This document shows, piece by piece, positions 44,002-52,831 of a stretch of DNA of 64,000 nucleotides (its first letter is position 1; each line of letters starts with the position of its first letter). The notes under the pieces were generated by a model that had not been told where the DNA came from, made no database searches, and saw nothing but the letters and a program-made list of their open reading frames with translations. The DNA is taken from assembly GCA_963707125.1 (NCBI GenBank), contig CAVPOU010000024.1:62001-126000 (forward strand), written 5' to 3'. This DNA is from CAVPDE01 sp963707125 (GTDB lineage Bacteria; Desulfobacterota; DSM-4660; Desulfatiglandales; HGW-15). The translations under genes and the position numbers were made by a program.

Positions 44002-45264
44002 TCAGCGCAGGTGGGGCGCCACCGCCTCAAGCAAGCTCTTGAAACGGATGACCCCGTGGATCCGGCCTTCTTTATCCACCACCGGCAAGGCTCTCAACCC
44101 ATACTTGACAAAAAGGTCCGCGATATCCCTCTGTTTGTCGTCAAGAGCAGCGGAAACCACTCTCTTGACCATGATGGACTCGAGCGGTGCCTGGGGATCG
44201 CTGGTCAGCAACTCGCGGAGATTGACAGCGCCCACGAGCTGGCCTTGCTGGTCCTCCACGTAGATATAGTAGATGACATCGAAGTCGCTCGCTTCACGCC
44301 GCAAAATCTCAAGAGCTTGGTTTACAGTCGCGTGCGGGGGCTGAGAGAAAAAACTGGTGGTCATCATACCGCCGGCCGTTTGCTCGTCATGACTGAGGAG
44401 GCATCGGACATCCTGTGCCGCCTCTGGTTCCATTTCCTCAAGGAGTGTTTGGGCGTGGGGCTCTTCCAATTCCTGTAGAAGATCCGTGGCCTCACTTGGA
44501 GACATCTGCTCGAGCACGTCCGAGGCCTTTTCGGCCGGCATGTGCTGGATCAGCTGGACCTGGACCTTGGGATCAGCCTCCTCCAGGACCTCGGCAGCCA
44601 CCTCGATGTCAAGAGCCCGGAAAACCCGATCCCGTTCCGGCTGGTCAAGATCTTCAATGATGTCGGCGAGGTCTGCGGGATGGAGGCGGGCCAGCCTCGT
44701 CTGGGAGAACTTCAGCCGCAGAATATCGTGCGAGCCCACCGGCTGAACCAGGCGCCAGGCGATAAAGTTATCCGGCAGGGTGTAACCGAACAGCCACTGA
44801 ATCAACGCGGCCGTCACACGGAGAAGGCCCAACCGGCGCAGAAGACCTCTCGTGCCCACGTCCACCCTGGACAGGACAAGGTGTCCGTTTCGCTGACGCA
44901 ACTGAAGATCGTTGACCCTGACGACTTTGGCCCCGCCTGTGTCCACGATCTGCTTGTCCAGCAACCCCTTACGAAGCAGGATTTCCCCAGGCGACGTGGC
45001 CACGGCCGAAAGAGAGTCAAGAGCTCCTGATCGAACTTTGACCTCGTCCGGCAGCACCTCCTCGACCCAGGTCCAGGCCAACTGCTGCCGGCTCTTACGA
45101 GGACCGGAAAGGATAAGACCCGTGATGGGCGGATCATGCTCGCGCAGGTCAGCCACCAGATCGAACAATCGCCCTAGAGAATGACCCTGAGGATCGACGA
45201 CTCGATGGCCCAGGAAATCGCAGAAATGCCACACTGGCTCATTATGGTTTAGAGATTCTTTCAT
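44002..45264 (-). CDS. soluble MgtE-N/CBS domain protein with N-terminal PRC-barrel-like region
   Basis: 420 residues from ATG 45264 (GGAAAG upstream). The N-terminal 180 residues contain two PRC-barrel-like segments (GHRVVDPQGHSLGRLFDLVA, then DTGGAKVVRVNDLQLRQRNG). Next is an MgtE N-domain superhelix (LHPADLADIIEDLDQPERDR, HMPAEKASDVLEQMSPSEAT) and a pair of CBS domains at the end (MVKRVVSAALDDKQRDIADL). In MgtE these N and CBS domains gate a magnesium pore, but the membrane part is absent here. It probably senses metal or nucleotide and gates the neighbouring Nramp-like carrier. Confidence 0.85.
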   Translation of the reverse strand: MKESLNHNEPVWHFCDFLGHRVVDPQGHSLGRLFDLVADLREHDPPITGLILSGPRKSRQQLAWTWVEEVLPDEVKVRSGALDSLSAVATSPGEILLRKGLLDKQIVDTGGAKVVRVNDLQLRQRNGHLVLSRVDVGTRGLLRRLGLLRVTAALIQWLFGYTLPDNFIAWRLVQPVGSHDILRLKFSQTRLARLHPADLADIIEDLDQPERDRVFRALDIEVAAEVLEEADPKVQVQLIQHMPAEKASDVLEQMSPSEATDLLQELEEPHAQTLLEEMEPEAAQDVRCLLSHDEQTAGGMMTTSFFSQPPHATVNQALEILRREASDFDVIYYIYVEDQQGQLVGAVNLRELLTSDPQAPLESIMVKRVVSAALDDKQRDIADLFVKYGLRALPVVDKEGRIHGVIRFKSLLEAVAPHLR

Positions 45265-45730
45265 CTTCTTTCCGTGTCGCTCTAACCCTATTATGCTACT
45301 GCCAAAAACAGAGGAAAGCAAGAACACACCCACAGCGATGCATTTATTTTGGTATCCCCATTCCCGTCTGGAGCGCTCAACTTCCTGAATCGGCTACCCC
45401 ACCCATAAAGCGTCACCAAGATCCACCCTTCGCCAACCCCCGCCGCTGAAGCTATGGCGGTCAAGAGGCTACGGTGGATACCCTTTTCGCATTCATCCCC
45501 GCCCTTCCGGACGGGGCTTTCTGCGAAGGCGGGTAAACCTTTCCTCAAGAAGATGCGTCAAATAGGTTTAGAAAGGAGGGAAAAGGAATCACGGCCTTTC
45601 GAGGGTTGCGCGAAGCCGGTGCGGAATTCTTGCTGGATGCTTCGAAGTTGCCGAGCAGGGATTTGTAGGGTAGAATAACGACCTGTTTTGGATGTGGCGG
45701 CAAGCGACTCTAATGCGGTGAGCATGACGT
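45265..45730. other. 466-base intergenic region between divergent genes
   Basis: No gene is seen. It must carry promoters for the CBS protein (left) and the sigma factor operon (right). CCCCG-CCCTTCCGGA-CGGGG at 45497-45516, followed by CTTTCTGCGAAGGCGGG, is a GC-rich stem of REP-like type. I found no convincing ECF-type autoregulated promoter by eye. Confidence 0.5.
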
Positions 45731-46369
45731 GTGAACCCTCAAAGTGGTCCAAGCATCGGTCTTGAGAATGACGTATCGCCTTCACGGGTGAAAGATGAAG
45801 ATCTTGTAGTCCGGGCTCGGGCGCACGATCCATGGGCCATCGAAGAACTCGTCCATCGTTATCAGCAAAAAGCCTATGCGATCGCCTATCACTTCTCCGA
45901 TGGGAATGTGCAGGACGCTGAAGATTTGACCCAGGAGGCGTTTCTTCGAGCTTTTCAGAAACTGGAGACCTTTCGCGGCGATTCATCCTTCTACACATGG
46001 TTTTATCGCATTCTGGTGAATGTCTGTCTGGATGGGAGGAGACGCCGAAAAAGATGGAGGCAGGTCTTTTTGCCATGGCAACACGATTCCACAGACAAAG
46101 GACTTTCCCCTGAAGAAAGGCCGGATCCGGAAGCCCATGAGCGCTCTTTGAAAGCGATAAGCGAGAAACAACTGTCGAGGGATATTCGGAAGTCCCTGAG
46201 CTCTTTGCCCGAAAAACAGCGTCTGGCTTTTCAGCTCAAGGCCTTTCACGGCATGAGCATTCAAGAGATTGCCCGCACGATGGGAACGGCTGAAGGCACC
46301 GTCAAAAGCCATCTCTTCAGAGCCACTCATTTTCTTCGGGAGAAATTCAAAGATTGGGAGGAGGTCTGA
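45731..46369 (+). CDS. ECF-type RNA polymerase sigma factor (RpoE-like)
   Basis: 212 residues from a GTG at 45731. Region 2 (HRYQQKAYAIAYHFSDGNVQ, DAEDLTQEAFLRAFQKLETF, WFYRILVNVCLD) and region 4 (SLPEKQRLAFQLKAFHGMSI, AEGTVKSHLFRATHFLREK) are complete; there is no region 3, as in group 4 sigma factors. It starts a three-gene operon with a zinc-binding anti-sigma factor and a DUF3106 protein. Together these point to an envelope-stress module. Confidence 0.92.
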   Translation: MNPQSGPSIGLENDVSPSRVKDEDLVVRARAHDPWAIEELVHRYQQKAYAIAYHFSDGNVQDAEDLTQEAFLRAFQKLETFRGDSSFYTWFYRILVNVCLDGRRRRKRWRQVFLPWQHDSTDKGLSPEERPDPEAHERSLKAISEKQLSRDIRKSLSSLPEKQRLAFQLKAFHGMSIQEIARTMGTAEGTVKSHLFRATHFLREKFKDWEEV

Positions 46370-46371
46370 AC

Positions 46372-46881
46372 ATGAAAGCTTGCCCCGATCGCTATGACAC
46401 GATTCTTCTGGCCGCTTACGGAGAGCTGGATCCGGAGCAGCGCCGGGATTGGGAACAGCATAGGACTGCCTGCACCGGGTGCAGTGACGAGTATCAGGCC
46501 GTGCTCCGCCTCCTTGAACGAATCAAAGAGTCGATGCCTGTTCCGGAGCTTTCAGAAAAAAGAGCAAGCTCTATCCTTTGGTCCGTAAAACGGGAATTGA
46601 GAAAGGAACGGGAAAAACCGTCATGGTGGAAGGAATGGCTTGTGCGGCCGGGCCGCCTTGTGCCTGCACTGGCAACGGCTTGCATCGTCCTGATCACCTT
46701 TGGATGGTTTGGGATGAACCTGATCCAGAGTCCTGACACGGATCAAGACTCCATGGGTCCAAGCGTCGAAAACCAGGCGGTTGTGAAGGACCTTGAACTC
46801 ATAAAGGACATCGACTTCCTGGAAGACCTGGACACCCTTCAGGAGCTGGTGACCGTGTTGGATCGCAACGAATCGATCTGA
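46372..46881 (+). CDS. anti-sigma factor with zinc-finger (HC2) domain and one membrane helix
   Basis: 170 residues from ATG 46372, two bases after the sigma factor stop, with GGAGG upstream. The cytoplasmic N-terminus has the zinc motif H-x3-C-x2-C in HRTACTGCSDEY (about 27-38). One membrane helix lies at about 100-120 (LVPALATACIVLITFGWFGM). The short periplasmic part is acidic. It should hold the sigma factor at the inner membrane until a signal releases it. Confidence 0.88.
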   Translation: MKACPDRYDTILLAAYGELDPEQRRDWEQHRTACTGCSDEYQAVLRLLERIKESMPVPELSEKRASSILWSVKRELRKEREKPSWWKEWLVRPGRLVPALATACIVLITFGWFGMNLIQSPDTDQDSMGPSVENQAVVKDLELIKDIDFLEDLDTLQELVTVLDRNESI

Positions 46882-46908
46882 AAGGCATCTTTGGCATTTA
46901 GGAGAGGC

Positions 46909-47421
46909 ATGATGAAAAAGAAGGCTCTTAGGACACTTTGCAGCCAAGGGATTTCGATCATCGTGCTTATTGCGGGAGTCGTTCTGACTTTTCCGGACCT
47001 CTCGTGGGGCAAACCGGACGGTACTTATTCACCCTATCCCATTCAGGTTTACCGCAATCCAAGCCCGTCCCTAGGCATCGACGTGAGCCGGAGGCAACAA
47101 GCACCACCTCAGATGGATGAGGATACACAACGAAACTGGAAAACGTATCAAGGATTGTCTCCGGACGACAAAGCCGGTCTAAGGGACAAGTCTCAGAGGT
47201 GGCAATCCTTGCCCCCCGATCAGCAGAATGAGATGCGTCGGAGAATGGAAAGGTACAGGGAACTCCCTCCTCAGGATCAGGAGCGCTATCAACAACGCTA
47301 CCAGCAGTGGCAGTCCCTGCCCCCGGAGGATCGGAACAGAATCCGCGATCGACTGAAGAACTGGAACAGCCTTTCCCCTCAAGAACAAGAAGACGTCCTC
47401 CAAAGATTTCCAAGGCGCTAA
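46909..47421 (+). CDS. secreted DUF3106-type repeat protein
   Basis: 170 residues from ATG 46909 (AGGAGAGG upstream). A signal peptide runs to about residue 28. From about residue 70 the protein has four or five repeats of about 22 residues with the pattern W/Y-x2-L-(S/P)-P-(D/E)-(D/Q) (TYQGLSPDDKAG, RWQSLPPDQQNE, RYRELPPQDQER, QWQSLPPEDRNR, NWNSLSPQEQED). DUF3106 proteins are periplasmic and often follow sigma/anti-sigma pairs; the function is unknown. Its last 99 bases have a close copy at 56921-57019. Confidence 0.85.
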   Translation: MMKKKALRTLCSQGISIIVLIAGVVLTFPDLSWGKPDGTYSPYPIQVYRNPSPSLGIDVSRRQQAPPQMDEDTQRNWKTYQGLSPDDKAGLRDKSQRWQSLPPDQQNEMRRRMERYRELPPQDQERYQQRYQQWQSLPPEDRNRIRDRLKNWNSLSPQEQEDVLQRFPRR

Positions 47422-47471
47422 GAGGCCCCGGGTTTTCAGCCCTCAGGCTTCCCTCTTGGTGCGCAGATCCT

Positions 47472-48551
47472 TCACTGCCTTGTGCCGCGACTCATGGCCT
47501 CCTCTGAACAAAATTTTTTCTCGGGTTCGAATTGGTAGCGGTTTCCCTTGAAGATCATCAGACAAGACTTCACGACCTCCGGCTCGAAAAAGCGCCCCTT
47601 CCCTCTCACGATTTCAGAGAGAGCCTTGTCTATGCCTAGAGCCGGCCTGTAAGGCCTGTGAAATGCCATGGCCTCAACCACATCTGCGACCGCAAGAATT
47701 TTCGCTTCCAGGAGAATCTCCTTACCCGATAGGCCGCGAGGATATCCGGAACCGTCAATTTTTTCGTGATGCTGATACACTACTTCCGCAACGGGCCAGG
47801 GGAATTCTATGGGCCTCAATATTTCATAGCCCACGGTTGAGTGAGTCTTGATTAAGGCAAATTCTATGTCACTGAGCTTTCCGGGTTTACTGAGGATATC
47901 GGAAGGAACGGCGATTTTACCGATGTCATGAATGTGGGCTGCCATTTCCAGCCCCTTTGCTTGTTCTTCCGGCAGGCCCATCGTCTTCGCTATCGTGGAG
48001 GCGAGATGGGCTACCCTCTCCTGATGACCGGCTGTATAAGGATCCCTTTTGTCGACCGTGAGTGCGATGGCATGGACGACCCCGTCAAGCGTTCTTTCAA
48101 GTTTTCCCAGGGTGTTCTGGAGATTCTCCGTTCTTTCGGCCACCGTCAATTCCAGCATATTGCGATAGGTGCGGCTGACAGCCTCCAGTTCTCGGCGGTG
48201 CAAGGCATTCGTGACACCGATGAGGACCCTGTTTTGCTCCAGAGGTTTGACGATGTAATCATAAGCTCCTATATCGAACGCTGTCTTTGCGATCGAAGGC
48301 TCGTCCGCACCGGTGACCATCACTGCGGCTAAATCCGTGTGCCTGCTTCTCAGATCCCGGACCAATTCGAGGCCGGATTCCCCGGGCATATTGATGTCAC
48401 AGAGGATGACGTCAAACTCCTTTTCCTCAAAACGACTCCGTGCCTCCAGGGCGTCTGCCGCCAGGACGCAATCGTACTTCTTGGTCCCGAGGTACCGCAT
48501 CAAGAGCTTTCGGATCGGCTCTTCGTCGTCTACAATCAGAACTTTCTCCAT
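47472..48551 (-). CDS. response regulator with HD-GYP c-di-GMP phosphodiesterase domain
   Basis: 359 residues. The receiver domain (1-120) has the acidic pair DDE (8-10), the phospho-accepting Asp in VILCDINMPG, and KPL. The HD-GYP domain (about 150-345) has the HD pair in HIHDIGKIAVP and the GYP motif in HHEKIDGSGYP. All residues expected for c-di-GMP hydrolysis are there. It lies eight bases behind the hybrid histidine kinase gene on the same strand and is its likely output. Confidence 0.93.
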   Translation of the reverse strand: MEKVLIVDDEEPIRKLLMRYLGTKKYDCVLAADALEARSRFEEKEFDVILCDINMPGESGLELVRDLRSRHTDLAAVMVTGADEPSIAKTAFDIGAYDYIVKPLEQNRVLIGVTNALHRRELEAVSRTYRNMLELTVAERTENLQNTLGKLERTLDGVVHAIALTVDKRDPYTAGHQERVAHLASTIAKTMGLPEEQAKGLEMAAHIHDIGKIAVPSDILSKPGKLSDIEFALIKTHSTVGYEILRPIEFPWPVAEVVYQHHEKIDGSGYPRGLSGKEILLEAKILAVADVVEAMAFHRPYRPALGIDKALSEIVRGKGRFFEPEVVKSCLMIFKGNRYQFEPEKKFCSEEAMSRGTRQ

Positions 48552-48559
48552 ATCTCACC

Positions 48560-51259
48560 TCAGTGAGAGGCTGCTCTAGTGCTCGGCTCCTCTCTGCCAT
48601 AGGCTCTTTCATCCAAAACATCCCGGATGGTTCTTGCGATCTCATGGGTGATCAGAGGCTTTGTGACAACCGCGCGAATCCCAGGCTTTGTCTTTTTCCC
48701 TTCTGTAAGGGTATTGCTGTATCCTGTGCAAATGATAATGGGAATGTCCCGTCTGATCCGAGTCAATTCCCCAGCCAACTGCTCCCCGGTCATTTTCGGC
48801 ATGGTGAGATCCGTAATGACCAGATCAAATTCTCCGGGCCCCTCTCGGAAGAGATTCAGGGCCTCTACACTGCTTGTCGTTGCCAGAACAGAGTATCCTA
48901 GCCTCTCGATCATCCTTTTCGCCATGGCCACGATCGACGGCTCATCATCGACAAAAAGAATGCGCTCGTTCCCTCTGGCAACGATCATCTCCAAAGCGCT
49001 TTCGCAATCGGCATCTCCCGTGCAACAGGGAAGGAACACTTTGAAGGTCGTCCCCTTCCCCACCTCGCTGTAGACTGTGATGGCCCCGCCGCAACTCCGG
49101 ACGATACCGTGAACCACGGCCAAGCCCATGCCCGTGCCCTCGCCGCGCTTCTTGGTCGTAAAAAAGGGATCAAAAATCCGATCCATGATCGTTGGGGCAA
49201 TGCCGTGCCCTGTGTCGGTCACTGCAAGGAGAAGATACTCTCCCGGCGCAACCTCCGGATGCCTTGAAGCAAATACCGAATCCAAGAGGACCTTCGCCAA
49301 GGCCACCTCTAAAACGCCTCCCCTGTCGGTCATGGCATGGGCGGCATTGGTGCACAGATTGATCAAGATCTGATGGATCTGGGTAGGGTCAGCCAAAATA
49401 TTCGCTTCTGTCTTCTCGATGTGCTGTTTGATTTCGATAGTCGCAGGAATGGAAGCACGCAGAAGCTTGAGGACCTCTTTGATAATGGGCACGGGATCGA
49501 GAGGCTTTAGCTCCTGTTGGGTCTGGCGGCTGAAGGTCAGAATCTGGCTGACCAGATCCCGCGCTCGCCGCCCTGCCCTAACAACCTCCTGCAAATCACG
49601 TTCCGCCTGTGAGCCTTTAGGCACATCGCCTTGGGCGAGCTGAGTATAGCCCAGAACAGAGGTCAGGATGTTGTTGAAGTCATGCGCAATGCCGCCTGCG
49701 AGGGTCCCGATTGCCTCCATCTTCTGAGCCTGAAGCAGTTGGGCCTCAAGCCTTTTTTGGATCGAAATGTCTCTGACGAAATTGAGCATGGCGGGCTTTC
49801 CTTCCCACTGGATATTCACCGCATTAATCTGGACCCAAATCTCTCTCCCGCTCCGGGCAAGAATCCTTAAAGAAAATGGCCCGGGCACCACCCCCTGATC
49901 AAGACCCCCGGGGTTTCCTTCATAGAGGAAAGGCCTGTCATCAGGATGGATCAATTGACCATAGGGGATTCCCGTCAAATCCCTCTCGTCGTATTCAAAC
50001 AACTCCATGGCCTTGGGATTGGCAAACTTTATGAAATCCTCTTGGACGATGAAGATTGCGTCATTGGCATTGTTCACCAGGAGTCGATACTTCTCTTCCG
50101 AGGCCCGGCGCGCTTCGTCGGCGAGCTTGCGTTCGGTGATGTCCCTGACAATACCGCGGAACCCGGTGTGGTTCCCCTCCGGATCGTTGAGCACGGACAC
50201 CGAGGCTTCCACATACTTTTTAGTCCCGTTCTTGCTGATGATCTCCCAATCAAAACCCTTGGTCGGCTGCCCCGACTTGTAAACCGCATTAAAGGCTTTG
50301 TACAACTTCTTGGCGTTCTCTTCTTCCGTGTATTGCCTGTTGTTCATGCCGAGCAATTCTGCTTTTGAGTATCCAAGAAGTCTCTCCGCCGCCTCATTGA
50401 AAAAAGTGAAGTTCCCCGCAAGATCCACTTCGTAGTATGCCTCTTCGATGGTCTCAAGGATGGTTCTGTATTTCTCCTCGCTTTCCTTCAATTGCGCCTC
50501 GGCCCGTTCCCGATCCCCGATTTCCTTCCGCAGCCCCTCTATCGCTTCCACCAGCTCCCAGGTTCGCTTGTTCACCTGCTTTTCAAGCTCTCGATTGCTC
50601 GCGCCCACTTTCTCCCTTTCTCGCTGCAGCAGCTGAGCCTGAAAAAAATCCCTGCGGGCGGAGAGCTCTATGGAGTAGCAGGCAAGCATTCCGATAATGT
50701 TCCCTCCAAGAAAGAAAAAATTGTTGTTCACAATGACCGAGAAGGGGGTTTCGCTCAGCCATATGGCGGCGATCTCATAGCCGATCACAATGGTAAACCC
50801 CGCGATGGTGGCGAAGACAAACCTGAGCTTGAAAAACGTGTAGCCATACATGAACACAAGAATCAAGCCTGCATAATAGGCGTATCTCCCGGGAGAGGGC
50901 GCGATCAGGATCATTCCGATGATTCCCACGCCGGCCGAAAGCACCACGGCCCCGATGGCCGGCTGCATATACCGCTCGAACTGCTTTGAGAAGCTGAAGA
51001 GATAAATGGCAAAGGCAAGCGGGCAAAAGCCTGCATAGCGGATCAACCACAACCAGTGCCTTTGTTCAGGAACCAACAGCGCATCCAGGACCCCAAAAGC
51101 CGCGTAATAGACCATCGCAAGAAGGATTGCGACCCGGACGTGCTTGAGCGACTTCCTGTAATAGTCTTCTCGAAATGCCTTTTCGAGGCTCTTTCCAAAG
51201 GAAAGAGTGATCAAGCCGTGCTGAAAATCTAGAGGTAATGCAAGAGCAGAGGCCATCAT
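48560..51259 (-). CDS. membrane-bound hybrid histidine kinase with two PAS domains and receiver
   Basis: 899 residues. Six hydrophobic helices (about 40-200) come first, then a short coiled coil, PAS1 (about 265-385), PAS2 (about 390-510), a HisKA domain with the phospho-His in GGIAHDFNNILT, an HATPase_c domain (N box INLCTNAAHAM, DTGHGIAP, GTGMGLAV), and a C-terminal receiver with Asp in VITDLTMPKM. The membrane part contains YYAGLILV and VNNNFFFLGG, which recur in the SpoIIE-type phosphatase encoded just upstream. Start overlaps that gene's stop (ATGA). Confidence 0.92.
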   Translation of the reverse strand: MMASALALPLDFQHGLITLSFGKSLEKAFREDYYRKSLKHVRVAILLAMVYYAAFGVLDALLVPEQRHWLWLIRYAGFCPLAFAIYLFSFSKQFERYMQPAIGAVVLSAGVGIIGMILIAPSPGRYAYYAGLILVFMYGYTFFKLRFVFATIAGFTIVIGYEIAAIWLSETPFSVIVNNNFFFLGGNIIGMLACYSIELSARRDFFQAQLLQREREKVGASNRELEKQVNKRTWELVEAIEGLRKEIGDRERAEAQLKESEEKYRTILETIEEAYYEVDLAGNFTFFNEAAERLLGYSKAELLGMNNRQYTEEENAKKLYKAFNAVYKSGQPTKGFDWEIISKNGTKKYVEASVSVLNDPEGNHTGFRGIVRDITERKLADEARRASEEKYRLLVNNANDAIFIVQEDFIKFANPKAMELFEYDERDLTGIPYGQLIHPDDRPFLYEGNPGGLDQGVVPGPFSLRILARSGREIWVQINAVNIQWEGKPAMLNFVRDISIQKRLEAQLLQAQKMEAIGTLAGGIAHDFNNILTSVLGYTQLAQGDVPKGSQAERDLQEVVRAGRRARDLVSQILTFSRQTQQELKPLDPVPIIKEVLKLLRASIPATIEIKQHIEKTEANILADPTQIHQILINLCTNAAHAMTDRGGVLEVALAKVLLDSVFASRHPEVAPGEYLLLAVTDTGHGIAPTIMDRIFDPFFTTKKRGEGTGMGLAVVHGIVRSCGGAITVYSEVGKGTTFKVFLPCCTGDADCESALEMIVARGNERILFVDDEPSIVAMAKRMIERLGYSVLATTSSVEALNLFREGPGEFDLVITDLTMPKMTGEQLAGELTRIRRDIPIIICTGYSNTLTEGKKTKPGIRAVVTKPLITHEIARTIRDVLDERAYGREEPSTRAASH

Positions 51260-52650
51260 TCCGTCCCCCTGTTCTGGATATAGGTGGGGCTCCCCGGCGT
51301 TTCTTTGGCCAATTTCTTTATGACGACAAGCGTCATATCGTCCATTTGTTCCGCTTGAAAATCAGAAACTTCATCGAAAATCTTGTCCAGAAGTCTCCTT
51401 GGAGGCAAGTCCGCATACTGGTTCAAGGCCTCTTCGAGTCGCGACTGCCCGAAAAGGACGCCCTCCCGATTCATCGCCTCCGTCACTCCGTCCGTGAACA
51501 GAACGATGATATCGCCTTCGTCCAACTCGATCTGCCTTTCCGGCAGATCGGCAGAGATATCATCCGAAAGACCCAGCCACGTTCCTTCCGTGGGAATCAC
51601 TTCTGTTCTGTTTAAAGCCGCTCTGTAGAGGATGACGTCCTGATGTTTTCCTGCCATGGATAGGGAGGATCCTTCCAAACGCAGAGCACTCACCGTCATA
51701 TAGTGGTCTGAGCCCAGCCTTGACACATTCTCCCTGATGACTTTGTTGACCGATTCCAGCACCTGGGAGGGGCGGGCATCGGGGGCCCTTTTGATGACCG
51801 AAAGTATGCTCGTCTGGGCCATCATCATCACCAGTCCCGAATCGAACCCGTGACCTGACACGTCGCCCACCGTGACCCAGGCCCGATCTCCGTCGATCTC
51901 TATAATGTCGTAGTAGTCACCCCCGACCTCCTTGGCAGGAGCCATCTTGGCGACGACTTCGAAACCATTCATCCTCCTCCCTGTGCCGGGCAACAGAGAC
52001 GTTTGCATCCGCTTGGCGAGTTCCACTTCGCTCCACAGAGCATCTCTGGCCTTCTTGAGTTCCGCGAGAAGGAAAAACTCCTGTTTGACCAGTTTCTGTC
52101 GCACGTAGGTGATGATCACGGCCATGGTGGCTGTAGAGCTGAGAAAGAAAAGATTGTTGACCAGGATTCTCCCCTCGAAGGGATGTCCCTCCCATGCATT
52201 CAGGGCGACATAGAGGATGATCACAACGGCACTGTTGATTCCCGAATGGATCACGCCCCATGGCAGGAGCAGGTTGACTCCAATGATGACCAGGTTGAGT
52301 CCGGCATAGTAGCTTGAATCAAAGCCGCCCAAATACACCGTCATCAGGGAGATGGTGCTTCCCACGAAAAGGGTGACCAAATAGCCGTGGATGTAAGAGA
52401 ACCTGCCGGGCTTCGAGCTGCGAAGAACAAGATATTGACCGATGGCGATGCTGGCACAGACCAACCGGTAACCAGCAAAGGTCGATTGAAGGTCTTGAGG
52501 AACGGCGAAGTAGTCGAGAATCGAAAAGACGGGAACCAGAACAAAGACCAAAATCACAACGGTCTTCGACCATTCATGAATGATCTTGTTCAGATAGGTT
52601 GAAAAATCGCCCGCATCGAAGTCAAAGTGCATCTCAGGTCGAAAACTCAT
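51256..52650 (-). CDS. membrane-bound SpoIIE/PP2C-type serine phosphatase (RsbU-like)
   Basis: 464 residues. Six helices (about 25-190) precede a coiled coil (ELKKARDALWSEVELAKRMQ) and a PP2C_SIG domain. Its metal-binding residues are visible in GGDYYDIIEIDGDR, VTVGDVSGHGFDSGLV and the C-terminal EQMDDMTLVVIK. Such phosphatases dephosphorylate STAS-domain antagonists in partner-switching systems; a STAS-like gene lies at 54217. The membrane part shares YYAGLNLV and VNNLFFL with the histidine kinase encoded next to it. Confidence 0.92.
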   Translation of the reverse strand: MSFRPEMHFDFDAGDFSTYLNKIIHEWSKTVVILVFVLVPVFSILDYFAVPQDLQSTFAGYRLVCASIAIGQYLVLRSSKPGRFSYIHGYLVTLFVGSTISLMTVYLGGFDSSYYAGLNLVIIGVNLLLPWGVIHSGINSAVVIILYVALNAWEGHPFEGRILVNNLFFLSSTATMAVIITYVRQKLVKQEFFLLAELKKARDALWSEVELAKRMQTSLLPGTGRRMNGFEVVAKMAPAKEVGGDYYDIIEIDGDRAWVTVGDVSGHGFDSGLVMMMAQTSILSVIKRAPDARPSQVLESVNKVIRENVSRLGSDHYMTVSALRLEGSSLSMAGKHQDVILYRAALNRTEVIPTEGTWLGLSDDISADLPERQIELDEGDIIVLFTDGVTEAMNREGVLFGQSRLEEALNQYADLPPRRLLDKIFDEVSDFQAEQMDDMTLVVIKKLAKETPGSPTYIQNRGTE

Positions 52651-52831
52651 GGTTTCCTCGGACAGATAGTTTTACTTATTCCGCTCTTGGACACTGACCC
52701 GTTCCACCTTGCCGTCCAAGAGGCTCCATTCCCAAAAACCCGTAAACGCCATCCACCGAACGCTGTCGGGATACCCCTTGCCGCGGCGTTCCGTTCCGAC
52801 TTTGAAAAACACCCACAGGCTGCGGCCCTTT

